NCBI RefSeq assembly: GCF_001274945.1
Contig: NZ_LILB01000009.1
Coordinates: forward strand, 1-64,000
Length of the DNA: 64,000 nucleotides
From: Viridibacillus arvi
Lineage (GTDB): Bacteria > Bacillota > Bacilli > Bacillales_A > Planococcaceae
Direction of reading: 5' to 3'
Part shown: piece by piece, positions 27,583 through 36,981 of the stretch
Numbering within the stretch: the first letter of the stretch is position 1
Layout: every line of letters begins with the position of its first letter
Notes under the pieces: generated by a model
Seen by the model: the letters and a program-made list of their open reading frames with translations, nothing else
Databases searched by the model: none
What the model was told of the DNA's origin: nothing
Position numbers and translations under genes: made by a program

Positions 27583-28171
27583 AGCAAAGGACATAGGGTT
27601 TAGATACGGTGATGGACCATGGCTTTTTCAAGGAGTTAATTTAACATTAGAACCGGGGGAGATTGTTGGTATCACCGGACCAAGTGGACGAGGTAAAACT
27701 ACTCTTTGCCGCATATTAGCGGGTTTTGAAGCACCTATTGAAGGCGCTGTGCATTTTAATGGGGCTCCATTACCGAATAATGGATACCATCCTGTTCAAA
27801 TGGTCCTTCAACATCCAGAAAAAGCGATTAATCCACGGTGGAAAATGCATAAAATTCTTAATGAAGGATATCAACCTGATAAAGAGTTGTTAGATCTACT
27901 AGGGATTGAGCGCGAGTGGTTAACACGCTGGCCACATGAACTATCTGGAGGAGAGTTGCAAAGGTTTTGCGTTGCTAGAGCACTGGGACCAAATACTCGT
28001 TACCTCATTGCAGATGAAATGACAACAATGTTAGATGCAAATACACAAGCTCAGATTTGGCATGCTGTAATTGAAATTGCTAAAAAGAGAGAGATGGGTA
28101 TAATTGTTGTTACACATGAATCTAACCTAATGCGAAGACTTTGTCATCGTGTAATTGATTTCAATAAATGA
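27572..28171 (+). CDS. ABC importer ATP-binding protein, short NikE/OppF type
   Basis: A 199-aa ATPase. Walker A GPSGRGKTT (~33-41), Q-loop VLQHPEKAI, signature LSGGELQR (~123-130), Walker B YLIADEMTTMLDA and the H-loop VVTHESN are all intact. It lacks the C-terminal oligopeptide extension usual in OppF/DppF, so it is 60-120 residues shorter than family norm; short NikE proteins are known. Last gene of the operon, followed by a terminator. Overlap with the upstream ATPase suggests coupled expression. Confidence 0.86.
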   Translation: MQLEAKDIGFRYGDGPWLFQGVNLTLEPGEIVGITGPSGRGKTTLCRILAGFEAPIEGAVHFNGAPLPNNGYHPVQMVLQHPEKAINPRWKMHKILNEGYQPDKELLDLLGIEREWLTRWPHELSGGELQRFCVARALGPNTRYLIADEMTTMLDANTQAQIWHAVIEIAKKREMGIIVVTHESNLMRRLCHRVIDFNK

Positions 28172-28177
28172 TAATAG

Positions 28178-28214
28178 AAAAGGAGGCCTCTTTATTGGAG
28201 ACCTCCTTTTTTGA
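28178..28214. terminator. Terminator of the importer operon
   Basis: Hairpin aaaaggaggcctc / gagacctcctttt (one mismatch) followed by T. The A run on the other side may also stop the convergent minus-strand gene. Confidence 0.88.
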
Positions 28215-28245
28215 TGGCATCATTTATAGTTAACATCATTTATAA

Positions 28246-28725
28246 CTAATTGTTTTCTTCAATAGCATCTTCTTGTTCTGCCACTTTTTCATGGATTTCT
28301 GATTCAATTGCCTGAACGAGGTCATCTTCCAGCTTATGCATAGGCTGAGGATGAAACCATTGAATTTCACCTTCGTGTACAAAGCCTTTGAACTCTTCTC
28401 CCTGCACTTGCAACGAAAATTGTTGTCGTTCATGTATACGGTCCTCAAATGCGGGTTTTATTTCAAGGTCTTTAATTTCTTTATAAACACCATATTGACT
28501 CATTAATGAGAGTATGGTTCCTTCAATGATTTCTATTTTATTTTCACCAATCATTTGCTTTGGATGAGGGTGGAGCCAGTGGATCTTACCTTCATGAAAA
28601 TGTCCTTTAAATTCATCCCCTTGAACTTTGAAAGTGAATGCATGCCGTTCGTGGACACGGTCCTCAAACACAGTTTCAACTTCAAAATTTTCAAGTTCAG
28701 GTTTTGTATTCTTATTTTCAGGCAT
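28246..28725 (-). CDS. Histidine-rich protein with an internal tandem duplication
   Basis: A 159-aa soluble, acidic protein with no signal peptide. Two ~55-residue repeats are clear. The first is built as FEDRVHERHAF, VQGDEFKGHFHEGKIHWLHP; the second as FEDRIHERQQF, VQGEEFKGFVHEGEIQWFHP (~20-70 and ~90-140). Each repeat has several histidines, densest in WLHPHP. The (F/Y)-x-G-x-x-F-x-G-x-(Y/H)H-x-G-x-I-x-W pattern recalls the short DUF5342 (YheE) family of Bacillus, but this is tentative. It lies between the importer and the urease operon, on the urease strand, so a nickel-binding accessory role is possible but unproven. ATG 28725 follows gagaggggat. Confidence 0.7.
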   Translation of the reverse strand: MPENKNTKPELENFEVETVFEDRVHERHAFTFKVQGDEFKGHFHEGKIHWLHPHPKQMIGENKIEIIEGTILSLMSQYGVYKEIKDLEIKPAFEDRIHERQQFSLQVQGEEFKGFVHEGEIQWFHPQPMHKLEDDLVQAIESEIHEKVAEQEDAIEENN

Positions 28726-29004
28726 AAGTAATCCCCTCTCACGTAAGTTTCTATTTTTATTTTTTCTCTAGATTACTTTTGATATTCCGTACTTTCAGAG
28801 CGAGTGCGATTATCTAAGTAATCTATTCGTTTTATTATATAGGCTTTAATTGAGACTGTTGTTGAAAAGTGTACAGGTTAGGAGAACCCTGTTTTATCTG
28901 CACAATCAGACACTGTAAGTTGTGAAGCTTTGATAGATATCTTATTGATGAATATGAAATTAATCTATCATGTCTTTTAAAAGGAATAAATTACGCCAAT
29001 TTTG

Positions 29005-29829
29005 TCAGTACTTCCGTAAAGAACTAGGAGTATGATTAGTCCACTTTTCACTTATAATCTTATGGCAGTTATTAAAGATTCGTTCAATTAGCTGGGTTGA
29101 ATTCGCTAAAATTCTAATGCTAAAGCCGGGTATAGCTAGTCTAGAAATCCCGATTTTAAAATCGGCATCCTCCATTTGAATTGTTTCATAAAGTTCATCG
29201 AGAAGGGCATTATCCGTTTTTTCACTGACTGCAACCATAGAGCCTAAGTGAGTATATCCTTCCATAAAACCAAGCCCAGATAGGTTTTGATTGTTTGGAG
29301 TTAACTTAATATGATCAAACATGCCAAGATTCCCATCTAAATAAATTTCAGTAACTAATTGAACGGTATCATAGCTGAATTTCCCACCGCTCGGAGACCA
29401 TCCAGGGGTAAGAATATCTGTATAGAGAAATGATGCACCATTTTCCATATGAATCACATTCTTCTGCTTATAACGAGCATTTTCATATGCAATCAATGGA
29501 TCTGGCAGGTATTCTAAGTAGCTTCCTTTTTTTAATGAAATAGTTGTTTCCTGATAAGCAAGGCTTTTCGGTGTTTTATATACTTTTGTTGCAGATTGTG
29601 TTGTTAGTGTAACCATTGCACCTTCGTTGGCTGATATCTCCATCTTGTATCGATCACCATCTAAATAACCACCGCCGGGATTTAAAAGGTAATAGCAAAC
29701 TTGTCCTGAATTATCGTGGTAAATCGGTCGCATAACTTTAAGTGCACCTTGGAAATATACATTCTTTGCGACAGTTTTCCCTTTTCTCTCTTCCAGGTCT
29801 AGAGATAAAACGCCAGTCCAGTCTGTCAT
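29005..29829 (-). CDS. ureD: Urease accessory protein UreD (UreH)
   Basis: A 274-aa cytosolic chaperone that, with UreF and UreG, loads nickel into apo-urease. Recognisable family segments are YYLLNPGGGYLDGDRY (~46-61), TTQSATKVYKTP (~78-89), YLPDPLIAYENARYKQ and LTPGWSPSGGKF. It is last in the ureABCEFGD operon, one base after ureG, so translation is coupled. Normal length. Confidence 0.94.
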   Translation of the reverse strand: MTDWTGVLSLDLEERKGKTVAKNVYFQGALKVMRPIYHDNSGQVCYYLLNPGGGYLDGDRYKMEISANEGAMVTLTTQSATKVYKTPKSLAYQETTISLKKGSYLEYLPDPLIAYENARYKQKNVIHMENGASFLYTDILTPGWSPSGGKFSYDTVQLVTEIYLDGNLGMFDHIKLTPNNQNLSGLGFMEGYTHLGSMVAVSEKTDNALLDELYETIQMEDADFKIGISRLAIPGFSIRILANSTQLIERIFNNCHKIISEKWTNHTPSSLRKY

Positions 29830-29830
29830 A

Positions 29831-30442
29831 TTAATCTAAACCTTTTAAGAAAGCATGTTTCTTAATCCAGTCAATTACTTCAGGAAGACCCTCATCGTTT
29901 TTTAGGTTAGTGAAAACGAAAGGTTTGTCACCGCGGAATACTTTTGTATCTTTCGCCATTACTTCAAGGCTAGCACCAACATGTGGAGCAAGATCCGTTT
30001 TATTAATGATGAACAGATCAGATTTAATCATACCTTGTCCACCTTTACGAGGGATTTTCTCTCCTTGTGCAACGTCAATAATATAAATAGAAAAGTCAAC
30101 TAGTTCAGGACTAAAAGTAGCAGCTAGATTGTCGCCACCGCTTTCGACAAAAATAAGTTCAACATCTGGATGGCGTTCTACTAATTCATCAATGGCTGCG
30201 AAGTTCATAGAAGCATCTTCGCGAATAGCAGTGTGAGGGCAGCCGCCTGTTTCTACTCCGATAATACGATCTTCAGGAAGAACACCGTTTTGGATTAAAA
30301 ATTTTGCATCTTCTTTTGTATAAATATCATTTGTAACTACTGCCATTTTAATTTCATTTTCAAGATGGCGTGTTAATTTTTCTACAAGCATTGTTTTACC
30401 TGCACCAACAGGTCCACCAACGCCAATTTTAATTGGTTCCAT
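29831..30442 (-). CDS. ureG: Urease accessory GTPase UreG
   Basis: A 203-aa SIMIBI GTPase that delivers nickel during urease maturation. P-loop GGPVGAGKT (~9-17), metal-relay motif [16 protein letters not shown] (~67-82, the Cys-Pro-His nickel site), ESGGDN (~102-107) and the guanine-specificity NKTD are all present. ATG with upstream ribosome site, 35 bp after ureF. Confidence 0.97.
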   Translation of the reverse strand: MEPIKIGVGGPVGAGKTMLVEKLTRHLENEIKMAVVTNDIYTKEDAKFLIQNGVLPEDRIIGVETGGCPHTAIREDASMNFAAIDELVERHPDVELIFVESGGDNLAATFSPELVDFSIYIIDVAQGEKIPRKGGQGMIKSDLFIINKTDLAPHVGASLEVMAKDTKVFRGDKPFVFTNLKNDEGLPEVIDWIKKHAFLKGLD

Positions 30443-30477
30443 TAAAACACTTCCTTTTATTATTCGTTATTAAACCT

Positions 30478-31164
30478 TTATGACATGAAAATACGAATGT
30501 TGACACGTTCGTGATTCATTTGAGAAAGCTCTATTCCTGGAGAAACAATCCCGAAATCCTCTTCCGTTAATTGCATGATATGATCAACTGCACTAGTTAT
30601 TTCAGGTATAAACTTATGAGAAATAGTTTGTCCTGCTGTTTGCCCAAGTGGTATAGCTCGTACCGCATTTTGAACTTGACTAGAGATAGCAGAGTACAAA
30701 TAGTACTGAATCGCTTCTGATTTTGATACTTCAAGTCCATGAGCCACCATTGAAAAGACGATGGCAGGGTGACCAAACGAATTTTTATTTTTAATTTCTT
30801 CTTTGTAAAGCGAAAGGACAGGCATTTCATAAAGAGTGTTTGTCAGTTGTAGCATTCTCTTACCTATCATTTGAGTACCTTCTCGCGTTTCTCTAGGTAA
30901 GTTTTGAACAGTTAAGAGACGGTCAAGTTTCCAGACTTTTTGGAGGTCCTCTTCTATTAATGCTTCATAGGCGAGTCTACAAGCAAGTCCATCAGAGTAA
31001 ATGAGTTGCTCATGTAGGTATACTTTAAGCCACTCGAAAAATGATTCCTGATCATGTACTTTATCTTCTTGTATATAACTCTCCAATCCAAAAGAATGAC
31101 TGAAGGCTCCAGTAGGGAAATTAGAATCACATAGCTGGAATAAAGAAAGGATTTTGCTAGTCAT
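30478..31164 (-). CDS. ureF: Urease accessory protein UreF
   Basis: A 228-aa all-helical chaperone that acts with UreD and gates UreG GTPase activity. Family landmarks: [21 protein letters not shown] (within ~7-27) and the C-terminal PLGQTAGQ with SHEF-like region. It overlaps the end of ureE by 8 bp, indicating coupled translation within the urease operon. Confidence 0.95.
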   Translation of the reverse strand: MTSKILSLFQLCDSNFPTGAFSHSFGLESYIQEDKVHDQESFFEWLKVYLHEQLIYSDGLACRLAYEALIEEDLQKVWKLDRLLTVQNLPRETREGTQMIGKRMLQLTNTLYEMPVLSLYKEEIKNKNSFGHPAIVFSMVAHGLEVSKSEAIQYYLYSAISSQVQNAVRAIPLGQTAGQTISHKFIPEITSAVDHIMQLTEEDFGIVSPGIELSQMNHERVNIRIFMS

Positions 31165-31612
31165 GACTATGGCCTATATGACGGAATGCTTGTTTTACTT
31201 TACGATCTTCTCTTTTAAAAGGAATACCTAGTTCTTGAAGTAACTCTTCTACTAAATAATCGTATTGAACCAACATATCATTTTCTTCAAATTGAGCTGG
31301 TAAATGACGATTACCAAGTTGGTGAGCGATAGTTCCCATTTCTTTGATATCTCGAGGACTGATGACAAGTAGATCGTCAGACAAAACATCTATTACGATC
31401 ATGTTTTTCTCGTCCATATACAAGACATCACCAGAGACAAGGTCACGCGGTGCTTTTAAGCGAATGCCGAGTTCGTTGCCATGATCTGTTTTAACACGTT
31501 GGATACGCTTCATTAAATGCGCGCTTTCCAAGTAGACTTTCTCCATATGGCGTTTTTTTATGTCATTTGGATCCATCTGTTCTAAGTTTGTTACGATTTC
31601 TTCAATTATCAT
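31157..31612 (-). CDS. ureE: Urease accessory protein UreE (nickel chaperone)
   Basis: A 151-aa nickel metallochaperone. The N-terminal peptide-binding domain holds [14 protein letters not shown], and the metal-binding C-terminal domain holds the conserved [10 protein letters not shown] with the dimer-interface histidine. It ends with a short FRHIGHSHD tail with three histidines, in contrast to the long poly-His tail of Klebsiella UreE. It lies between ureC and ureF, as is usual. Confidence 0.95.
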   Translation of the reverse strand: MIIEEIVTNLEQMDPNDIKKRHMEKVYLESAHLMKRIQRVKTDHGNELGIRLKAPRDLVSGDVLYMDEKNMIVIDVLSDDLLVISPRDIKEMGTIAHQLGNRHLPAQFEENDMLVQYDYLVEELLQELGIPFKREDRKVKQAFRHIGHSHD

Positions 31613-31626
31613 TATTTTTTTTCACC

Positions 31627-33339
31627 TCAGAATAAGAAATAGCGTTGCGCCATAGGTACCGTATCAACTGGGTCACATGTCAGCAACTCTCCATTTATTT
31701 TTACTTCATATGTTTGTGGATCCACTGTAATATTGGGTGTTTCAGAATTTAATTTCATATCTTTTTTAGTTAGCGTACGAATGCCGCCAACTGGAAGAAT
31801 GATTTTATTAAGTCCAAGTTTTTCATGAACGCCGTCATCAAATGCTGCTTGGGAAATGAAGGTTGCCGAACTTTTGGCTAAAGCTTTACCATGTTGTGCA
31901 TACATAGGGCGGTAAATATATGGCTGTGGAGTTGGAATAGAGGCATTTGCATCTCCCATTAGCCCAGTAACAGCAAGTCCATTTTTAAGAACCATTTCCG
32001 GTTTCACACCAAAAAACTTCGGAGACCATAGTACTAAATCGGCCATTTTTCCGACTTCAATAGAACCTACATATTTTGATATCCCATGAGTAATAGCAGG
32101 GTTAATCGTATATTTGGCGATATAGCGTTTTACACGGTTGTTGTCAGCGTGCTCGCTATCTCCTTCTAGAAGTCCTCTTTGTTTTTTCATTTTGTCGGCA
32201 ACTTGCCATGTACGAAGAACGACTTCACCGACGCGACCCATCGCCTGTGCATCGGAGCTAACCATACTAAATACACCCATGTCGTGTAGGATATCTTCAG
32301 CTGCAATCGTTTCTTTTCTGATTCTAGAATCTGCAAAAGCAATGTCTTCTGGAACAGAAGGATTTAAATGATGGCAAACCATGACCATATCAAGATGTTC
32401 GTCGATAGTATTTATAGTATAAGGGAGGGTGGGATTCGTTGATGATGGCAAAATGTTATGATAACCTGCCGATTTGATTAAATCAGGTGCATGACCACCG
32501 CCAGCGCCTTCTGTATGATACATGTGAAGGACTCTGTCTTTTACAGCAGCCATCGTATTTTCCATAAAACCACTTTCATTTAACGTATCTGCGTGAAGTG
32601 CAACTTGAATATCATATTCATCTGCTACTTTTAGTGCGTAGTCAAGCGATGAACCAGTAGCACCCCAGTCTTCATGAACTTTTAAGCCAATGACACCAGC
32701 TCTAACTTGCTCAGTTAACGGTTCAATAGATGCGGCATGTCCTTTACCTGTAAATCCAACGTTTATAGGAAGACCTTCAGCAGCTTCTAACATACGATGA
32801 ATGTTCCATTCACCCGGAGTAACCGTAGTAGCTTTAGACCCTGCGGCAGGACCTGTACCGCCACCGATTAGTGTTGTTGTACCAGATGTTAACGCAATTT
32901 GTACTTGTTCGGGATTAATAAAGTGAACGTGTGTATCAATGGCACCAGCTGTAACAATTAAACCTTCGCCGGCAATTATTTCTGTCGCTGCGCCAATGAT
33001 AATATCTACATTATCCATGACAAGAGGATTACCACTCTTACCTATTCCGAAAATCTTTCCGTCACGGATAGCTAAATCAGCTTTACAAATACCTGTGTAA
33101 TCTAAAATAATAACATTTGTTATAACTGTATCCGCAACACCTTCTGCGCGGGTTGCAAGAGGGTGTTGACCCATGCCATCTCGAATGACCTTTCCGCCGC
33201 CAAAGACAACTTCTTCTCCGTAAGAAGTGTAATCTTTTTCGATTTGAATAAACAAATCTGTATCAGCAAGACGGACTGAGTCACCAGTAGTGGGTCCGTA
33301 CATTTCTGCATATTGTTTTCGGGACATTTTAAAACTCAT
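31627..33339 (-). CDS. ureC: Urease subunit alpha
   Basis: The 570-aa catalytic subunit of urease, hydrolysing urea to ammonia and carbamate with two nickel ions. Active-site features: HVHFINPEQ (Ni-binding HxH, ~136-138), the carbamylated lysine in GLKVHEDWG (~219), HADTLNESG, the histidine in [11 protein letters not shown], the mobile flap Cys in MVCHHLNPS (~321) and the Asp in SSDAQAMGR (~362). Full length, no lost residues. ureB overlaps its start by 4 bp. Works as (UreABC)3 or higher oligomers in the cytosol. Confidence 0.98.
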   Translation of the reverse strand: MSFKMSRKQYAEMYGPTTGDSVRLADTDLFIQIEKDYTSYGEEVVFGGGKVIRDGMGQHPLATRAEGVADTVITNVIILDYTGICKADLAIRDGKIFGIGKSGNPLVMDNVDIIIGAATEIIAGEGLIVTAGAIDTHVHFINPEQVQIALTSGTTTLIGGGTGPAAGSKATTVTPGEWNIHRMLEAAEGLPINVGFTGKGHAASIEPLTEQVRAGVIGLKVHEDWGATGSSLDYALKVADEYDIQVALHADTLNESGFMENTMAAVKDRVLHMYHTEGAGGGHAPDLIKSAGYHNILPSSTNPTLPYTINTIDEHLDMVMVCHHLNPSVPEDIAFADSRIRKETIAAEDILHDMGVFSMVSSDAQAMGRVGEVVLRTWQVADKMKKQRGLLEGDSEHADNNRVKRYIAKYTINPAITHGISKYVGSIEVGKMADLVLWSPKFFGVKPEMVLKNGLAVTGLMGDANASIPTPQPYIYRPMYAQHGKALAKSSATFISQAAFDDGVHEKLGLNKIILPVGGIRTLTKKDMKLNSETPNITVDPQTYEVKINGELLTCDPVDTVPMAQRYFLF

Positions 33340-33659
33340 GATGCATCCTCGCTTTCTAATTTGCCATCTACTTTATTATTAAATCCATATACACGGCGTT
33401 CTCCTGCAAAATCAATAAGTGGTATTTCTTTTTCGTCGCCGGGTTCGAAGCGAACAGCCGCTCCAGCAGGAATATTCAATCTCTTGCCGTATGCTTCATT
33501 TCTATTAAATTGAAGTGCTTCATTTACTTCGTAGAAGTGGAAGTGTGATCCGACTTGAATGGGGCGGTCACCTGTATTGATGACATTAACAGTAACTACC
33601 TCGCTGCCTTCATTACAGAGGATCTCTTCTTCTTTTAAAATATATTCTCCTGGTCTCAT
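33336..33659 (-). CDS. ureB: Urease subunit beta
   Basis: A 107-aa structural subunit with the family pattern [24 protein letters not shown] (~31-48), [17 protein letters not shown] (~59-75) and GFNNKVDG. Separate ureA and ureB genes are the usual bacterial arrangement. The stop overlaps the ureC start (ATGA). Confidence 0.97.
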   Translation of the reverse strand: MRPGEYILKEEEILCNEGSEVVTVNVINTGDRPIQVGSHFHFYEVNEALQFNRNEAYGKRLNIPAGAAVRFEPGDEKEIPLIDFAGERRVYGFNNKVDGKLESEDAS

Positions 33660-33674
33660 ATAGCACCCCTCCTT

Positions 33675-33977
33675 TTATCGTATTGGACTGTGGACAGTTA
33701 CCAATTTAGTTCCGTCTGGAAAAGTTGCTTCAACTTGAATGTCATCGATCATTTCAGGGACTCCATCCATAACATCATCTTGAGTTAAAATGGTAGCACC
33801 GTATTCCATTAGTTCTGCAACAGTCTTTCCATCCCTAGCTCCTTCTAGTACCTCATAAGTAATAAGGGCAACAGATTCTGGATGATTTAATTTTAGACCT
33901 CTGTCCTTCCGACGCCTTGCAAGGTCAGCTGCCACTACTATCATAAGTTTGTCAATTTCGCGCGGCAATAAATGCAT
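33675..33977 (-). CDS. ureA: Urease subunit gamma
   Basis: A 100-aa structural subunit. The N-terminus [20 protein letters not shown] is characteristic, and [21 protein letters not shown] (within ~27-47) and [18 protein letters not shown] complete the family. First gene of the ureABCEFGD operon. Ribosome site taggaggt. The upstream region has a possible TnrA/GlnR site. Confidence 0.97.
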   Translation of the reverse strand: MHLLPREIDKLMIVVAADLARRRKDRGLKLNHPESVALITYEVLEGARDGKTVAELMEYGATILTQDDVMDGVPEMIDDIQVEATFPDGTKLVTVHSPIR

Positions 33978-34107
33978 AGTTCAAACCTCCTAGTATAGAT
34001 TTCAAATAATACAACTGTTTTTATTTGAAAGAAAGGTGAAGATTAACTTAAAAATAAAATAAATCTTTATATGTTTATTTTCTCCAAAAGCCCAGTAATT
34101 AAACCTT

Positions 34108-34124
34108 TCTAAAGAATTTTAACA
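34108..34124 (-). promoter_or_regulatory. Possible TnrA/GlnR box upstream of ureA
   Basis: On the minus strand TGTTA-AAATTCT-TTAGA fits the consensus TGTNA-N7-TNACA with one mismatch, about 130 bp upstream of ureA. Urease genes of B. subtilis are under TnrA and GlnR control. Confidence 0.4.
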
Positions 34125-34233
34125 TACAAATAATTTGAGATGAAGTTTAACGCAATGCTTTAGGAACTAAAAATTAGGTTGATAGGGTTAATCGTCAATT
34201 AAAAATGATTTTAGGTTAGATATATGCATTCAT

Positions 34234-34265
34234 ACCTATATAAATATAAGGAAATATATATAGGT
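34234..34265. repeat. Inverted repeat upstream of the arylsulfotransferase gene
   Basis: ACCTATATA (34234-34242) and TATATAGGT (34257-34265) are perfect 9-bp arms around a 14-bp centre, ~180 bp before the gene. No T run; possibly a regulator site. Confidence 0.4.
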
Positions 34266-34444
34266 TTTAGGAGATATTAGCCTCATTGAAATGACTCTAT
34301 CTGAGCTTTGTATAATCTTATAGTTGTAGATTTATACTAATTTCATTACAAAATACAATAACGATGTAACCATACTGAGATTACATTGAAATATCGCTGA
34401 CATATTAAGTACGTAAAATATTACGTTAGAGAGGGGGTATCTGT

Positions 34445-36148
34445 ATGAAAAAAATAATAGGTATAATAAGCATATTTGTGGTATTAGGTTTGGTTATATC
34501 AGTAGGCTATTATGGTTATGGGAAGTATAAAGAAACATTGGACTATAAAGGTAAAGTAGCTAAAGGTATTGAAATAACGATGAAAAATAAAATGCTAAGA
34601 GCCCAGGCTGGTAAGGAAGAATTATATTTAGAAACATTTAATAAAGGTGATTACACGTTAAAAAAACCTTATATCGTGCAAAATCCGTACGATATAGCCC
34701 CTTTGACTGCTCTAGTCATGTTCAACACAGAGCAACCAACAAAAGTATCTATTACTATAAAAGGACGAACAGAACAAACTGATATTACGCACCAATTTGA
34801 GAAATTTGAAAAGGTACATAGTATACCGGTGCTAGGTTTGTTAAGTGATACAAATAACGAAGTGGTTATAACTGCTACTACGAAAGATGGTGCTGAAACA
34901 TCAAGTACTATTCATATTCAAACGGAGGCATTACCATCGTACATAGGCAAGGTTGATATTAAGACACTAAATAAAAAAACTGTAGATATTGGTGAAAGCC
35001 AATTAACCTTCGTTGTACCAAGCACCAAGTATCCATATGCTTTTGACGAAAGTGGAGATATTCGATGGTATAGTTCGAAGTATAACAGCCACATATTTAA
35101 AGAAGTTAAAAATGGACATATATTATTTTTAACAAAAGAATCTATTCGCTCTAGAACTTATTCTGTATTAGTCGAAATGGATTATATGGGTAAGCTTTAT
35201 CATGTCTATGATTTTAATAAGGCAAATGCTGCAAAAGAGGGAACTTCAAAGGAAAATGAAACAAAGGAATCATCAATGGTGCATCACGATGCAATTGAGC
35301 TTCCTAACAGTAATTTACTATTAACGGTAAATGATGATTCACAATATGTAGAAGATACGATGATTGAAGTAAATCGTGAAACTGGAGATATTGAGAAAGT
35401 GATTGATTTAAAAGAGATCTTACCATTATCTTTCTACGAAAATTACCGTAATAATAAACGATCTGATGGAAAAGCTGACTGGTTCCACCAAAATTCAGTT
35501 GTTTATGATGAATCCGATGATAGCATTGTTATTTCAGGACGTAATCAGGATACTGTGATGAAGTTAGATTATAAAACAAACAAGATTAAATGGATCTTAG
35601 CTGCTGATGAAAATTGGCCAGCCGATTATCAAAAATATGTATTAAAAGAGATTGGTGAAGTGAAATTTAATGCGGGGCAACATACAGCGACAATCATCCC
35701 AGGTCAGGATAATAATGCTGATACAATAGATATTTTACTTTATGATAACAATGTTGTTGTGAATCGTGGAGATAAAGCACTTTCTAAAAAATACAGTCGC
35801 GCAGCACAATATCGTATTAATGAAAAAGATAAAACTGTAGAAGAAGTTTGGTCATTTGGTGAACAATTTGGAGAAGCTTACTTCACCAATATTGTAGGAA
35901 GTACAAGGTGGCTAGAAGATTCTTCGCATCGACTAATTAACTTTGGATTTTTAGACGGTGATACAAGAAGTAGTATTTTTGAAGTAAGTGAAAATGGTGA
36001 TGTTGCAATGGAAGCCAATGTTACTGGATTCCCAAAAGGGGCCAGAGCATATCGCGCTGAACGTTTAGATTTGTATAATAAGAATTGGGATTATTCATTA
36101 AATAAGAATGGTTTCTTTATAAAAGCGTATAAAAAAATCTTAGAATAA
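34445..36148 (+). CDS. Aryl-sulfate sulfotransferase family protein
   Basis: A 567-aa protein of the PAPS-independent arylsulfotransferase (ASST) family, which moves sulfate between phenolic compounds via a histidine intermediate. An N-terminal membrane anchor or signal (~4-24) is followed by an N-terminal beta domain (~60-160) and a six-bladed propeller. Conserved histidines appear in SSMVHHDAIELPNSN (~279-293), DWFHQNSVV (~341-349) and NAGQHTATIIPG (~411-422). It probably acts outside the membrane. The physiological sulfate donor and acceptor are unknown. Monocistronic, ATG after gagaggggg. Confidence 0.85.
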   Translation: MKKIIGIISIFVVLGLVISVGYYGYGKYKETLDYKGKVAKGIEITMKNKMLRAQAGKEELYLETFNKGDYTLKKPYIVQNPYDIAPLTALVMFNTEQPTKVSITIKGRTEQTDITHQFEKFEKVHSIPVLGLLSDTNNEVVITATTKDGAETSSTIHIQTEALPSYIGKVDIKTLNKKTVDIGESQLTFVVPSTKYPYAFDESGDIRWYSSKYNSHIFKEVKNGHILFLTKESIRSRTYSVLVEMDYMGKLYHVYDFNKANAAKEGTSKENETKESSMVHHDAIELPNSNLLLTVNDDSQYVEDTMIEVNRETGDIEKVIDLKEILPLSFYENYRNNKRSDGKADWFHQNSVVYDESDDSIVISGRNQDTVMKLDYKTNKIKWILAADENWPADYQKYVLKEIGEVKFNAGQHTATIIPGQDNNADTIDILLYDNNVVVNRGDKALSKKYSRAAQYRINEKDKTVEEVWSFGEQFGEAYFTNIVGSTRWLEDSSHRLINFGFLDGDTRSSIFEVSENGDVAMEANVTGFPKGARAYRAERLDLYNKNWDYSLNKNGFFIKAYKKILE

Positions 36149-36223
36149 AAAAGAGGGTTATTAAAAACTGTGAGATCATTTCTCACAGTTTTTTTGTGTT
36201 AACAGAATAAAAAAGAGGGTTAT
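36142..36223 (+). repeat. 20-bp direct repeat flanking a terminator
   Basis: agaataaaaaagagggttat occurs exactly at 36142-36161 and 36204-36223. The first copy overlaps the stop of the arylsulfotransferase gene and the terminator lies between the copies. Confidence 0.85.
36163..36196 (+). terminator. Terminator after the arylsulfotransferase gene
   Basis: Hairpin aaaaactgtgaga / tctcacagttttt followed by T. Confidence 0.92.
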
Positions 36224-36303
36224 GACGATTCGATACCGAAATATAAAAATGAAATATAAATTTTCATATAGATTCTCTAGCCTTACAAAAGGAAAAGGTA
36301 ATT

Positions 36304-36363
36304 ATGAATGATAAAAATGGAAATAGCTTGAGGGAAAAGATCTTTAAATTAGAAAGAGAGTAG
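36304..36363 (+). CDS. Possible 19-aa small ORF
   Basis: ATG 36304 encodes MNDKNGNSLREKIFKLERE, preceded by aaaggaaaagg at suitable spacing, and ends 9 bp before the isochorismatase start. It could be a leader peptide for translational coupling or the truncated start of a lost gene. No family recognised. Confidence 0.3.
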   Translation: MNDKNGNSLREKIFKLERE

Positions 36364-36372
36364 GTTTTACTT

Positions 36373-36930
36373 TTGAAGCAAGCATTACTAGTGATTGATG
36401 CGCAACAAGAATTAATTGATGGTAACGAAAAAGAACAAAGTGTATTGAATAAAGAAAATCTGTTAAATAGTATCAATTCAGTTATAGATAAGGCGATAGA
36501 TTCGAATGTATTGGTCGTCTTTATAAGAGATAAAGATGTTGCTCAAGGTGAAGGTAAAGGATTTCAAATTCATAAGGAAATAAAAATACCAGTTACTTCG
36601 AAGGTATTTGATAAGAAGGCTACAAATTCGTTTTATGGAACGCCATTACTGGCATTTTTAAAAGATCATGAAATAGAGCACATTGTTATTATGGGATGTA
36701 AAACTGAACATTGCATTGATACTGCTGTTAGAACTGCAACAATAAATCATTTCGATGTTACTTTAGTAGAAGATGGTCATTCAACAACAGATTCTTCAAC
36801 CTTAACTGCTGAAAAGATTATAAACCACCATAATGAAATACTTCATGGTCATTACAATGTAGATAATTTTTCTGTTGTTAGAAATAGCAACGAAGATTTG
36901 TTTCAACCAACCCATAATAATTATAGATAA
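36373..36930 (+). CDS. Isochorismatase-family cysteine hydrolase
   Basis: A 185-aa cytosolic hydrolase of the isochorismatase/nicotinamidase superfamily. The catalytic triad is visible: Asp in LVIDAQQEL (~8), Lys in FDKKATNSFYGT (~76) and Cys in GCKTEHCIDTAVRTA (~113). The GTxLxxxL pattern and C-terminal helices fit. Substrate not known; isochorismate is unlikely since no siderophore genes are near. The start is TTG 36373 (LKQALLVIDAQ), preceded by agagagtagg; no ATG fits. The following gene is a broken LysE exporter. Confidence 0.85.
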   Translation: MKQALLVIDAQQELIDGNEKEQSVLNKENLLNSINSVIDKAIDSNVLVVFIRDKDVAQGEGKGFQIHKEIKIPVTSKVFDKKATNSFYGTPLLAFLKDHEIEHIVIMGCKTEHCIDTAVRTATINHFDVTLVEDGHSTTDSSTLTAEKIINHHNEILHGHYNVDNFSVVRNSNEDLFQPTHNNYR

Positions 36931-36981
36931 AAAACTTAAGTCTATTTTCTGTTCGCTTGGAATAAAGATGGAGGTGTCATT

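Larger units (their letters stand above)
33978..34444. other. Divergent intergenic region between urease and arylsulfotransferase
   Basis: A 467-bp AT-rich region holding both promoters. It contains a TnrA/GlnR-like site and a 9-bp inverted repeat, listed separately. No small gene is recognised. Confidence 0.5.
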
